Shown: positions 16,799 through 25,494 of the stretch, one piece after another | Position numbering within the stretch: position 1 is the first letter of the stretch | Layout: every line of letters starts with the position of its first letter | Translations under genes and position numbers: made by a program | Notes under the pieces: model-generated | The model's database searches: none | The model's input: the letters and a program-made list of their open reading frames with translations, nothing else | What the model was told of the DNA's origin: nothing | Assembly (NCBI RefSeq): GCF_000155735.2 | Contig: NC_020908.1 | Coordinates: 4,649,501 to 4,713,500 of the forward strand | Length of the DNA: 64,000 bases | Source of the DNA: Octadecabacter arcticus 238 | GTDB taxonomy: Bacteria > Pseudomonadota > Alphaproteobacteria > Rhodobacterales > Rhodobacteraceae | Direction of reading: 5' to 3'

Positions 16799-17146
16799 TT
16801 AGGCTTCCAGATAAACGACGATCAGGCATCCATTTGGTGAATACGATGTGTGTTCCGTGCCTTTGCGCAACCACACAAGATCGCCCGCCCCGTACCGTGT
16901 GACGTCATGGTCTATAATGTCGCCTTCAATGATATAGAATTCTTCGTCGCTGGCATGTTGGTGCGCAACGGTCGTTTCACCCGCCGCCATCCGGTAAATA
17001 TGAAAGCCCGTGCCGAGCGGTTTGTCGTCATTGAGCTGAAGGACTGATCCGTCTTCAACCCCGTCACTGATCAACGTCACGAATTTGCCGTTGCGTATAT
17101 TAGACACACGGCGATCTTCTGGTTTTATGTCGGCAAGGTTTGGCAT
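16799..17146 (-). CDS. Small cupin-domain protein
   Basis: 115 residues from ATG 17146 (MPNLADIKPEDRRVS), chosen because GGAT lies eight bases upstream and the amine oxidase gene ends just before; ATG 17164 is possible. A single cupin barrel carries the metal-binding pattern HQHASDEEFYIIEGD (His-x-His-x4-Glu) and a later His in GTEHTSYSPNG. It could be a dioxygenase, an isomerase or a ligand sensor. It lies between the amine oxidase and the aminotransferase, so it probably acts on a pathway intermediate. Confidence 0.8.
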   Translation of the reverse strand: MPNLADIKPEDRRVSNIRNGKFVTLISDGVEDGSVLQLNDDKPLGTGFHIYRMAAGETTVAHQHASDEEFYIIEGDIIDHDVTRYGAGDLVWLRKGTEHTSYSPNGCLIVVYLEA

Positions 17147-17150
17147 GTTT

Positions 17151-18440
17151 TCATCCACAATCATGTTGAGGTGCGTTCCTGGCTTTTGCAGCGAACTGCG
17201 TTTGGATAGATAGGATCTGATCGGCTGCGCGTTTCCCACTCTGATAGGCACCGTGCACTGTTGAATAGGTGTGGGTCATCGTCGCCTCACCCGCAAAAAA
17301 CACACGGCCCGCAAGCGGTTCAGCTAGGGTTTTGCGAGCGCCTGCCCCACCCAGTGTCGCATAGCTATAGGACCCGATGGTATTCGGGTTGCTGCGCCAT
17401 GCGGTCTCATCTGTGCATAGGATATGCTTTTCCACGCTGTTGCCGAACGTTTCGCGCAATCCCGCAAGGCAATAGTCCGTCGCAGCGCCCGCGCCTTGTC
17501 GTTCCAAAGCATCCGCGAACCGTCCGGCGACAAAGCCAACTGCAAGGTTGGTGTCAAACAGGCCAAACAGCAGTGAGCAAAATTCGTCCTTGCTGGTATG
17601 ATAATCGGCCGTTTGGCCTTGGACTGCGCCCCGCCACTCGGGGTCAAATTCTATGCACACTTTATTTAGCAATCCATTGGGCAGTTGTTCAAGCGCCGCA
17701 CGTTTCGAGGCGGGCAAAGCTGGCACAAATTCAATTACCCCTGCACCAAGCACACCAGTTGAAACGGTCAGGATTAGATGATCGGCCTGCAGCGTGCCCT
17801 GCGGTGTCGTCACTTTGACCCCGACGCCCGAATAATCAATGCGTGTCACTGGGCAGTTGAGCTGAACAGGCACATCTTTATGCAGACGTTTTATGAACGC
17901 GCCAAGACCCCCCTCGACCATCCAGTCACCCTTTGCCTGAGCATAGTTCGAACTGTCTTTGGCTGATGTCACGTCAGCGTCCCCGGCCAACATTTGCGAT
18001 ATGGAATGCATTGCCGTTTGCGCCCATCGCCCTGTGGGCATTGCGGATTGCGTTGTTAAATCACCCGCCTGCGCGCCCGCCGCATTGATTGCTAGCCACA
18101 ACTCGTCTTGGTAATTCTGATATGCCTGAACCTGATCCTCGGGCAGAGTGTGGCCAAGCGCGTGAACCCATGCCCATGACCAAGGTTTTTTATGCAGCTG
18201 TGTTTCCGTCTGTTCCGCCTGCCGCGCAAGGGGATTGATCGGAGCAGAATGAAGCCATGATCCCCCACGATCAAACGGCGCAGAAAACGTGGTCGTGTCC
18301 GTCACACATCGACCACCGATGTAATCTGCTGCTTCTAAAACAACCGTTTCAAATCCCGCTTGGCGCAAGGATTGGGCCGCCGACAGGCCTGCGGCACCAG
18401 CCCCGATAACGATCACATCTAGATTTGCTGGTAGCACCAT
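17151..18440 (-). CDS. Flavin-dependent amine oxidase
   Basis: 429 residues. The N-terminal FAD-binding Rossmann motif VIVIGAGAAGLSAAQ (residues about 9-23) is followed by the second dinucleotide block GGRCVTD and the RGGSWLH loop of monoamine/polyamine oxidases. The C-terminal flavin motif VFFAGEATMTHTYSTVHGAY is intact. Members oxidise primary or secondary amines to imines and hydrogen peroxide. There is no signal peptide, so it acts in the cytoplasm. It overlaps the preceding small gene by one base, so they are co-translated. Confidence 0.9.
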   Translation of the reverse strand: MVLPANLDVIVIGAGAAGLSAAQSLRQAGFETVVLEAADYIGGRCVTDTTTFSAPFDRGGSWLHSAPINPLARQAEQTETQLHKKPWSWAWVHALGHTLPEDQVQAYQNYQDELWLAINAAGAQAGDLTTQSAMPTGRWAQTAMHSISQMLAGDADVTSAKDSSNYAQAKGDWMVEGGLGAFIKRLHKDVPVQLNCPVTRIDYSGVGVKVTTPQGTLQADHLILTVSTGVLGAGVIEFVPALPASKRAALEQLPNGLLNKVCIEFDPEWRGAVQGQTADYHTSKDEFCSLLFGLFDTNLAVGFVAGRFADALERQGAGAATDYCLAGLRETFGNSVEKHILCTDETAWRSNPNTIGSYSYATLGGAGARKTLAEPLAGRVFFAGEATMTHTYSTVHGAYQSGKRAADQILSIQTQFAAKARNAPQHDCG

Positions 18441-18703
18441 TATCCACGTCGCCCCGTATGACGGGTCTTGGTGAACGGCGGCAGTTCAACGCCCTCAAAT
18501 TTGGCAAGGTCGATAGGGTCTTCGCAGTCAAACTTACTGCACATCCGATAGATTTCGAGCATTGGCGCGGGCATCATATCCAAGCTGTAAAAATACATGG
18601 CGGCTGCATAGCGCACTGAACCTGAACCGGCAGCACCGACATTTGCGAATAGAAAACCGCTCTGCCGGTCCAACTCAGATTGATAGACCGAAACAGCCAT
18701 CAT
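18440..18703 (-). CDS. Small protein between Rieske oxygenase and amine oxidase
   Basis: 87 residues with no family I recognise. It has a Gly/Ala-rich segment (VGAAGSGSVRYAAAMYFY) followed by a Cys pair in MCSKFDCEDP and a basic tail. It overlaps the Rieske gene by four bases (ATGA-type) and abuts the amine oxidase, so it is surely translated within the operon. It might be a small subunit or assembly partner of the oxygenase; that is a guess from context. Confidence 0.72.
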   Translation of the reverse strand: MMAVSVYQSELDRQSGFLFANVGAAGSGSVRYAAAMYFYSLDMMPAPMLEIYRMCSKFDCEDPIDLAKFEGVELPPFTKTRHTGRRG

Positions 18704-19905
18704 TTGTGCGCCGCGTCCCGCAGTGTCGCATTTACGGATGATACATCTTCGTCGCTCGGGGCTTCGTCCAAATTGTAGATCGGCAGGATGGCGCGTAAAT
18801 GGTCGTGGTGGCTGCGCACGCCGTATTCCAGATCGGACAAATAAAAGCCCTCGAACGAGTTAGATGCCATCGACTCGTTTGACCAAATCGTAAGTTGGAT
18901 GTCTTCAGCCACGGTTTCGCGATCAATGCGCGCCGCAAGATAGCGCGCAAGGCGTTGCTGGCGATCTTCATTCGGGATGCGATATGTCGCGCTGCGCAGT
19001 TTTGTCTTTCCAGTCGAAAGCGGAAATTCTTGGTAAAACAACATGGACTCAGGCGTTACTGCAATCACGGCATTTGGAAATATCCCGTAATAAAGCCACG
19101 TTTTGTGCAGATGCTCCGGTAAATATGGCTGCGGTTTCGTCAGTTTCTTGTAATTGCGAACCGCCCATCTGCGCCCTTTCGTCGGCGTGAACTGCCCGTC
19201 AGAACGCGACACCCCGTCGACAAAAGGCTCGTCCGCATAGGTGAAACCATACAAGTCCTGCAGACCGGGATGCGCCATTGCAACGTGATAGCCTTCGTTA
19301 TCAACGTCGCGCACGGACTTCCAGTTCACCGGCGTTTCTTCAGTCCAAATGCCGTCCGTCGGAACATGGTCCGCCATATTATAGGCGCCCGCTTCTTCCT
19401 CGATCGGGGCCAATAGCTCCGCGACTGACGGCTGCGGGCCGGACTTGAAACGCAAGAAGACAAATCCATTCCAGATCTCCATATCAATCGCGCGCAGTCC
19501 AAATTCATCTTTGTCGAGGTCAGGAAATGTTTCAGGACGCGCGGCACCGCGAAGGGTTCCGTCAAGATTGTAGACCCAGCCATGAAACGGGCAGATCAGC
19601 GCGTTCGGGCACGTGCCCTGTCCCTGCGCAACAAGACGCGACCCACGATGGCGACAGATATTGTGAAAGGCGCGAACGTTATTGTCGTTGTCACGGATAA
19701 TAATGGCGCGCTCTTCGCACAGATCGAACGTGACGTAGCTGCCCAGTTCAGGAATGTCCGAAATATGGCATGCGATCTGCCAGTGGGTCTTGAAAATCTC
19801 GTCCTTTTCAAGTTCCAAAAGAGAGGCGCTGTGATAGCTCCACCCCGGAAGACCACGACGGTCCCAATCCGCAGGCACGCTTACGTCTCTTACTTTTTTG
19901 TCCAT
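18700..19905 (-). CDS. Rieske non-haem iron oxygenase, alpha subunit
   Basis: 401 residues from ATG 19905 (GTG 19914 possible). The Rieske [2Fe-2S] cluster is bound by C84-x-H86 (NICRHRGSRL) and C105-x2-H108 (ICPFHGW). The mononuclear iron ligands are H207 and H212 in NEGYHVAMAHPG. The bridging residue between the two centres is Glu204 where naphthalene-type dioxygenases have Asp; Glu also occurs in CntA/YeaW and GbcA, which oxidise quaternary amines. With the downstream amine oxidase and the polyamine-type transporter opposite, the substrate is probably a quaternary or other alkylated amine. No reductase gene lies nearby, so an unlinked one must supply electrons. Confidence 0.9.
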   Translation of the reverse strand: MDKKVRDVSVPADWDRRGLPGWSYHSASLLELEKDEIFKTHWQIACHISDIPELGSYVTFDLCEERAIIIRDNDNNVRAFHNICRHRGSRLVAQGQGTCPNALICPFHGWVYNLDGTLRGAARPETFPDLDKDEFGLRAIDMEIWNGFVFLRFKSGPQPSVAELLAPIEEEAGAYNMADHVPTDGIWTEETPVNWKSVRDVDNEGYHVAMAHPGLQDLYGFTYADEPFVDGVSRSDGQFTPTKGRRWAVRNYKKLTKPQPYLPEHLHKTWLYYGIFPNAVIAVTPESMLFYQEFPLSTGKTKLRSATYRIPNEDRQQRLARYLAARIDRETVAEDIQLTIWSNESMASNSFEGFYLSDLEYGVRSHHDHLRAILPIYNLDEAPSDEDVSSVNATLRDAAHK

Positions 19906-20129
19906 CGCAACCACCGACTTTCAATTTAAATATGGGGCGTCACCCTGCCCGTCTTATCACCATCAATGCACATCTTGGGCACAATCAAAAACAAAGTAAC
20001 TGTATCTGACGTCAACACGTTTTCGGCCCAGTGATCCGTAAAACAGCGACGTCGTCAAGGAATTTTGACTGAACGCCCAGTTAGAACTGCGCGCAAATCG
20101 TTCTAAGCTAGTTTGACATTTTGTGTTGC

Positions 20130-20159
20130 TTGACACAATTGTTTCGATCAGCCTATGTT
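20130..20159 (+). promoter_or_regulatory. Promoter of the amine-transport operon
   Basis: TTGACA (20130-20135) and TATGTT (20154-20159) are separated by 18 bases. Transcription would start near 20166, inside the palindromic operator. Confidence 0.65.
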
Positions 20160-20160
20160 T

Positions 20161-20176
20161 CTGAATGACCATTCAG
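20161..20176. promoter_or_regulatory. Palindromic operator, probable TetR-family site
   Basis: CTGAATGACCATTCAG has perfect 7-bp arms around AC. The TGAATG/CATTCA arms are typical of TetR-family operators, and the locus ends with a TetR/BetI-like gene. Overlap with the predicted start site suggests repression in the absence of substrate. Confidence 0.7.
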
Positions 20177-20327
20177 ATAGTTATTACAGGGAACGCGGCC
20201 CGTCAACCCACAGGAATATAAGGCGCATTTGTACAGGTGTACGCCAGTCGGCAACATCATAGGTTCGCGTTAAGGTCTGCCAGCGCAATTGGAAGTGAGA
20301 CACTCAATCCGGGATAGGAAATAAGAC

Positions 20328-21437
20328 ATGAAAGCTACGAAGAGCATATTGGGATATTCAATTGCAACGGCAGTTGGCCTTGTGATTGCAGGCACTGCCC
20401 AAGCACAGGACCGCGTCCTCAATGTTACGAACTGGGGCGAATATATCGCCGAAGATACCATCGCAAACTTCGAAGCCGAATACGGTATCGAAGTCGTTTA
20501 CGACCTATACGACTCTGTCGAAGCCATTGACGCAAAGTTGCTAGCCGGAAGCAGTGGATACGATGTTGTTAGCCATTCTGGGAGCAGCATGGCGCGGCTC
20601 ATTCAGGCCGGTATTCTTGCACCTTTGGACATGTCAAAACTGGACAATGTGCAACACATGGACCCCGCCCTTATGGCGCAGCTTGCCGCTGATTGGGATC
20701 CTGGAAACGAACACATTATTCCATATATGTGGGGCACGCATGGCGTGACGTACAACGAAGAACTGGTACTGGAAACATATCCGGACGCGCCAATTGGTTC
20801 GTTGGACATGATCTTTGATCCGGTTCATATGGAACAACTGGCGGCATGTGGTGTGTCTTTCCTCGACTCACCAGGCGATATTATCCCGATGGCGTTGGCC
20901 TACATGGGTCTAGATCCCAACTCCAACAACCCCGACGACTATGAAGCGGTTGGCGAAATGCTTGCCGAGATTCGTCCATACGTGAAAACATTCGACAACT
21001 ACGCGTATCAGCGGATGCCACAGCGTGAATTCTGTGTTTCGACGACATGGGGTCCGGATGGTCTGTTGGCGATGTCCGGCGCAGCCGAAGCCGCAACAGG
21101 TGTCGTTCTTGGTTTTTTCATGCCTGAAGGCGACGGCGCTTCCCAGTTATGGATTGACGGCTGGATGATCCCCGTGGACGCGACTAACGTTGAGGATGCG
21201 CATCTGTTCCTGAACTATATGATGCGGCCAGAAGTTGGCGCCGCTGATAGTAACTATACATGGTATGCGACCGCGAATTTGACGGCCAGACCAATGGTAG
21301 ACGAAGATGTCACGTCAAGCCCCGCGGCTTTCCCTACATCCGAGCAAGTTGAGCTCATGTACACCACAGCAGTGTTGCCGCCGCGGATAGAGCGTTTGCA
21401 AACGCGGACTTGGACGAACTTCAAAGCTGGTAACTAA
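20328..21437 (+). CDS. Spermidine/putrescine-type periplasmic binding protein
   Basis: 369 residues with a Sec signal peptide (MKATKSILGYSIATAVGLVI, cleavage after AQA near residue 26). The mature protein opens with LNVTNWGEYIAEDTIANFE and continues with YDLYDSVEAIDAKLLAGSSG, the PotD/PotF fold. A GGATAGGA-like ribosome site precedes the ATG. It captures a polyamine or related cationic amine in the periplasm for the ABC transporter encoded next. The divergent catabolic operon suggests that the ligand is degraded for carbon and nitrogen; whether it is putrescine, spermidine or a quaternary amine is open. Confidence 0.9.
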   Translation: MKATKSILGYSIATAVGLVIAGTAQAQDRVLNVTNWGEYIAEDTIANFEAEYGIEVVYDLYDSVEAIDAKLLAGSSGYDVVSHSGSSMARLIQAGILAPLDMSKLDNVQHMDPALMAQLAADWDPGNEHIIPYMWGTHGVTYNEELVLETYPDAPIGSLDMIFDPVHMEQLAACGVSFLDSPGDIIPMALAYMGLDPNSNNPDDYEAVGEMLAEIRPYVKTFDNYAYQRMPQREFCVSTTWGPDGLLAMSGAAEAATGVVLGFFMPEGDGASQLWIDGWMIPVDATNVEDAHLFLNYMMRPEVGAADSNYTWYATANLTARPMVDEDVTSSPAAFPTSEQVELMYTTAVLPPRIERLQTRTWTNFKAGN

Positions 21438-21457
21438 GCGAACTCATTGATCTGAGC

Positions 21458-21482
21458 GGCAGCAGTCACAAAGATTACTGCC
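21458..21482 (+). promoter_or_regulatory. Intercistronic hairpin after the binding-protein gene
   Basis: GGCAGCAGT and ATTACTGCC can pair with one mismatch and one wobble around a 7-base loop. There is no T-run. Such hairpins commonly protect or attenuate mRNA so that the binding protein is made in excess of the membrane parts. Confidence 0.45.
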
Positions 21483-21509
21483 ACTCTCTCGAGACGATCT
21501 AACACCGCA

Positions 21510-22664
21510 ATGGGGGCCAAATTGACCGAAACAAACGCCGTTTCAGATACTCCGTGGCTCAATCAGGACGGGCAACAGCCGCTCGTTAAGATCAAGGGTC
21601 TTACAAAGAAATATGGTGGATGGGCTGCTGTCGATAATATCGATTTAGATATCTATGAAGGCGAGCTTTTTTGCCTTCTTGGGGGATCAGGCTGCGGAAA
21701 GTCCACGCTGCTTCGGATGCTGGCAGGGTTCGAAACGCTAAATTCAGGCACAATCACCATCGACGGTGTGGATATGGCCGATGTGCCCGCCTACGAGCGC
21801 CCGACCAATATGATGTTCCAAAGCTACGCATTATTCCCGCACATGAGCGTTGAGAAAAACATTGCCTTTGGATTACAACAGGATCGCATGCCCAAAAGCG
21901 AAATTGGCGATCGTGTGCATGAAATCCTCAAGTTGGTTGAACTTGAAAACTTCAAAAAACGAAAACCCAAACAATTGTCAGGCGGGCAACGCCAACGGGT
22001 CGCCTTGGCGCGGGCACTGGTCAAAGAACCCAAGCTTTTGCTGTTGGACGAACCCTTGGCCGCATTAGATAAAAAACTGCGCAAGCAAACGCAGTTCGAA
22101 TTGGCTAATATTCAAGATCAGGTCGGTGTGACGTTTATCGTCGTGACCCACGACCAAGAAGAAGCCATGACGCTGGCGACACGAATGGCCGTGATGGATG
22201 CAGGTCGTTTCAAACAAGTCGGCACCCCGACCGAGATTTATGAATTCCCCAACTCGAGGTTTGTGGCGGACTTCATCGGGTCCGCAAACATATTCGAGGG
22301 CCGTGTCACCGAAAACGGCGCCGATCATGTCCGTGTAAAAAGCGAAATCGGAGAGGTCTTCGTAGACCACGGGCAATCGGTAAAAGTAGGCAGCAAAATC
22401 TGGGTTGCAGTGCGCCCCGAGAAAATCCACATCGTCAAAACAGAAGACCCCGTCAGCGGCCCGAACCAAGTCAGCGGCAAAGTTGACGACATCGGATACC
22501 TTGGTGAAACGTCCATCTATAAAGTCAAACTGCCCAGCGGCCAGATCGTCGACGTCACCGCAACGAACCAGACGCGCCCCATGAACCGGACACACCGCAT
22601 CACATGGGAAGACAAGGTTAACATCAGTTGGGAGCCATCAAGCGCGATGCTGTTGACCTCATGA
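21510..22664 (+). CDS. Polyamine-type ABC transporter ATPase
   Basis: 384 residues. Walker A GGSGCGKST (near residue 57), Q-loop, signature LSGGQRQR, Walker B LLLLDEPLAALD and the H-loop His in VVTHDQEEAMTLA are all present. A C-terminal TOBE domain (IWVAVRPEKIHIV onward) places it in the PotA/FbpC group. It energises uptake by the two permeases that follow. Its stop codon overlaps the next gene's ATG. Confidence 0.93.
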   Translation: MGAKLTETNAVSDTPWLNQDGQQPLVKIKGLTKKYGGWAAVDNIDLDIYEGELFCLLGGSGCGKSTLLRMLAGFETLNSGTITIDGVDMADVPAYERPTNMMFQSYALFPHMSVEKNIAFGLQQDRMPKSEIGDRVHEILKLVELENFKKRKPKQLSGGQRQRVALARALVKEPKLLLLDEPLAALDKKLRKQTQFELANIQDQVGVTFIVVTHDQEEAMTLATRMAVMDAGRFKQVGTPTEIYEFPNSRFVADFIGSANIFEGRVTENGADHVRVKSEIGEVFVDHGQSVKVGSKIWVAVRPEKIHIVKTEDPVSGPNQVSGKVDDIGYLGETSIYKVKLPSGQIVDVTATNQTRPMNRTHRITWEDKVNISWEPSSAMLLTS

Positions 22665-23623
22665 CCGACGCCAAAGCCCAGAAGCCCACCATAGCCGCAG
22701 CGCCACGCAAAACGGTCTTTCAAAGGTTCATGCGACGGGTGCAAAACAATTTTCGGCTGATCATTATCGCCGTCCCGCTTGTGTGGTTGGTGCTGTTCTT
22801 TCTCGCGCCGTTCTTCATCGTTGCAAAGATCAGTCTCGCGGAACTCGCCATCGCCAGCCCACCCTTCACACCTATGATCGAATGGCTTGACGGCGGGGTT
22901 GTGACGATCCGCCTCGTCTTTGATAATTTCGCCTACATACTCAACGACAGTCTGTATTTTGATACTTACGTGAATTCATTGAAAATCTCGGTGACGTCGA
23001 CGATCATTTGCCTGCTGTTGGGATATCCGATTGCCTATGCGATTGTACGATCCGGTCCGGTGGCGAAACCGCTGCTGCTTTTCGCGATTATTCTGCCGTT
23101 CTGGACCTCGTTTTTGCTGCGGGTCTATGCTTGGATGGGGTTGCTAGCGGATCAAGGAACAATCAATAACCTTATGTTAAGGTTAGGACTTATAGATGAA
23201 CCAATCCGGATGCTTTATACTGAATTTGCGGTCTACGTCGGCATTGTTTACACCTATATGCCGTTCATGATCCTGCCTCTCTATGCGAATATGGAAAAGC
23301 TTGATGGCAGCCTGAACGAAGCCGCGGCTGACCTTGGATCACGCCCCACCAATACATTCTTCAGGGTCACACTGCCGTTAACCATGCCAGGCATCATTGC
23401 GGGTTCTTTGTTGGTCTTCATCCCCGCGACTGGTGAATACGTAATTCCCGACCTGCTTGGCGGTGGAAATGTTCAGATGATCGGCCGCGTGTTGTTCAAC
23501 GAATTTTCGAGCAACAGTGATTGGCCCGTTGCGGCCGCTGTCGCCATCGTTTTGCTGTTTCTGCTCGTTATCCCAATCATCATCTTTCAGTATTACCAAG
23601 GCAAAGCATCGCAGGACCCATAG
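22661..23623 (+). CDS. Polyamine-type ABC transporter permease (PotB-like)
   Basis: 320 residues from ATG 22661, which overlaps the ATPase stop as ATGA; an in-frame TTG at 22628 is less likely. About six transmembrane segments, starting near residue 30 (LIIIAVPLVWLVLFFLAPFF). The EAA loop contacting the ATPase reads LNEAAADLGSRPTNTFFRVT. It forms half of the inner-membrane channel with the next gene product. Confidence 0.92.
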   Translation: MTDAKAQKPTIAAAPRKTVFQRFMRRVQNNFRLIIIAVPLVWLVLFFLAPFFIVAKISLAELAIASPPFTPMIEWLDGGVVTIRLVFDNFAYILNDSLYFDTYVNSLKISVTSTIICLLLGYPIAYAIVRSGPVAKPLLLFAIILPFWTSFLLRVYAWMGLLADQGTINNLMLRLGLIDEPIRMLYTEFAVYVGIVYTYMPFMILPLYANMEKLDGSLNEAAADLGSRPTNTFFRVTLPLTMPGIIAGSLLVFIPATGEYVIPDLLGGGNVQMIGRVLFNEFSSNSDWPVAAAVAIVLLFLLVIPIIIFQYYQGKASQDP

Positions 23624-23626
23624 ATC

Positions 23627-24469
23627 ATGTATAGCCGCCGCTCCCGTTTTCTAACCATCATGCTTATCCTCGGGTTGGCGTTCTTTTACATCCCGATGAT
23701 CATGGTGGTCATCTATTCCTTCAACGATTCCAAGCTAGTGCCAGTCTGGGGTGGTTGGTCCGTGCGCTGGTATCAGGTGCTTTTTGAATCTGAAGAAGTC
23801 TGGAGCGCAGTTGCCCTCAGCCTTAAGATTGCATTCATCAACGCAACCTGTGCGACCATTCTTGGGACCATGGCAGGGCTAGCGATGGTTCGTTTTGGCC
23901 GATTTAAGGGGCGGACATTGTTCGGCGGGATGCTTGTCGCGCCATTGGTTATGCCCGAAGTCATAACCGGCCTTTCGCTGCTCGTGATGTTCATCGCGCT
24001 CAACCAGCTCTTTGGATGGCCAGGTGAACGTGGATTCACGACCATAACCATCGCACATATTACATTTTCCTTGGCCTATGTTGCGGTGACGATCCAAGCC
24101 CGATTAACGGGAATGGGGGAAACGTTGGAAGAGGCCGCAGCGGATCTGGGCGCAAAGCCGTTCAAGGTTCTAACAGCGATAACACTGCCCCGCCTGACAC
24201 CAGCGCTTGTCTCGGGTTGGCTGCTGGCTTTCACTCTTTCGCTTGATGATTTGGTCATTGCCAGTTTTGTAACGGGTCCGGGAGCAAACACCTTGCCGAT
24301 CCTGATCTTTTCACGCATTAGGACAGGCCTTAGACCCGACATCAATGCACTGGCGACGATCATAATTCTTGCCGTTGCGATCTGCATTTCGATCGCGGCT
24401 ATTTTGATGTTCCGACAGCAACGGGCCGATATGCTGGATCAGCAGATGGCCGCACGAGAGGACACCTAG
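23627..24469 (+). CDS. Polyamine-type ABC transporter permease (PotC-like)
   Basis: 280 residues, three bases after the PotB-like gene. Six transmembrane segments are visible, the first near residue 10. The EAA loop reads LEEAAADLGAKPFKVLTAIT and the conserved LDDLVIASFVTGPG block of PotC proteins follows. It pairs with the PotB-like protein in the inner membrane. Confidence 0.92.
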   Translation: MYSRRSRFLTIMLILGLAFFYIPMIMVVIYSFNDSKLVPVWGGWSVRWYQVLFESEEVWSAVALSLKIAFINATCATILGTMAGLAMVRFGRFKGRTLFGGMLVAPLVMPEVITGLSLLVMFIALNQLFGWPGERGFTTITIAHITFSLAYVAVTIQARLTGMGETLEEAAADLGAKPFKVLTAITLPRLTPALVSGWLLAFTLSLDDLVIASFVTGPGANTLPILIFSRIRTGLRPDINALATIIILAVAICISIAAILMFRQQRADMLDQQMAAREDT

Positions 24470-24470
24470 G

Positions 24471-25127
24471 GTGGTGAAAACAATCAAAGACACCGCAACA
24501 CGAAAGCGCACCGCACCGCGCGAGGTTCGCCGACGACAGCTCATCATGGCCGCGATGGATTCCATATCTAAGCGTGGGTTTTCGGACACAACGCTGCGGC
24601 ATGTGACGGAAAAAGCAGAACTTTCGCACGGGGTGGTCAACTACCACTTTGACAGTAAAGAAGCGCTTTACGACGCGACTTTGGGTTTTTTGGCGCAAGA
24701 ACACTACGACATGTGGACCCAGTATTACGACAAGGCCGGGCCAACGGCGGCGGAGAAGTTGTCAGCAATCATTTGTGCGGATTTTGACAAGAAGACCTGC
24801 ACCAAAAAAAGACTGGCTGTCTGGTTTGCGTTCTGGGGTCAGGCAAAGTACCGGCCCAACTATTTGAAAATTCACAATAAGCACGACAACGAGCGATACG
24901 AACGGATAATCAAGATTTGCCAAGAGATCATTGTTGATGGTGACTACGACAATCTACAAGCAGACCGTTTAGCACGCACGATTGAATCCCTAACGGACGG
25001 GTCTTGGCTGTGCCTGATGCTGTATCCGGATGTCGCGGACCGCGTTGAATACCGTGAAGATTGCCTACTGACGTTGGCGCAGTTTTTCCCCAAACACTTC
25101 CCGATTGATGGGCCGACCCACCCTTAG
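24471..25127 (+). CDS. TetR/BetI-like transcriptional regulator
   Basis: 218 residues from a GTG one base after the permease stop. The N-terminal HTH (GFSDTTLRHVTEKAELSHGV, then NYHFDSKEALYDAT) is typical of TetR proteins. The ligand domain motif LAVWFAFWGQAKYRP resembles the AWLAFWASS region of BetI, the choline-responsive repressor. Being last in the transport operon, it probably autoregulates the locus through the palindrome at 20161-20176. The BetI similarity supports an amine effector. Confidence 0.87.
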   Translation: MVKTIKDTATRKRTAPREVRRRQLIMAAMDSISKRGFSDTTLRHVTEKAELSHGVVNYHFDSKEALYDATLGFLAQEHYDMWTQYYDKAGPTAAEKLSAIICADFDKKTCTKKRLAVWFAFWGQAKYRPNYLKIHNKHDNERYERIIKICQEIIVDGDYDNLQADRLARTIESLTDGSWLCLMLYPDVADRVEYREDCLLTLAQFFPKHFPIDGPTHP

Positions 25128-25309
25128 CCAGACTGGTCCAGCCCTGCTGCGATGGCTTTGTGATCGGTCATCGGTAGTTCCTTATCGCGCGTTGATTTGC
25201 GCGTAGTATTTTTTGGCTCTTCTCCGCTTTGTTGAGTAAGAAAAGATGCCGACCATCAAGTTACCTATTGATATGTTAGGTTTCTGACAACTTTACATAG
25301 GGCAGGTAT

Positions 25310-25471
25310 ATGACCATCGACATCTCGCAACATATTTTACGCCTGAAGGGGCAACGTGTAGATGAAATTGAGCTGGCTGAAGACGGTGCGAAGGTTATTG
25401 TTCAGTGCAGTCGGGATGCCCGCAGGAGCGCTATAGACCCTGCAACCGGCAAGAAGGGTAGCATCAACTAA
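25310..25471 (+). pseudogene. ISL3 transposase, N-terminal fragment
   Basis: 53 residues, MTIDISQHILRLKGQRVDE through the CSRDARR and IDPATGKKGSIN blocks that open this kind of ISL3 transposase. It ends in an in-frame TAA, and the residues after it (HIRRQLND) still resemble the family. The gene therefore carried a stop as well as the IS200 insertion. Non-functional. Confidence 0.82.
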
Positions 25472-25494
25472 CATATTCGCCGACAACTGAACGA

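Larger units (their letters stand above)
19906..20327. promoter_or_regulatory. Divergent promoter region of the amine locus
   Basis: 422 bp between the Rieske operon and the binding-protein operon. It holds a clear plus-strand promoter (20130-20159), a 16-bp palindrome at the expected start site (20161-20176) and a second TTGACA at 20113-20118. Minus-strand TTGACG motifs exist near 20010 and 20050 without a good -10. Confidence 0.65.
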
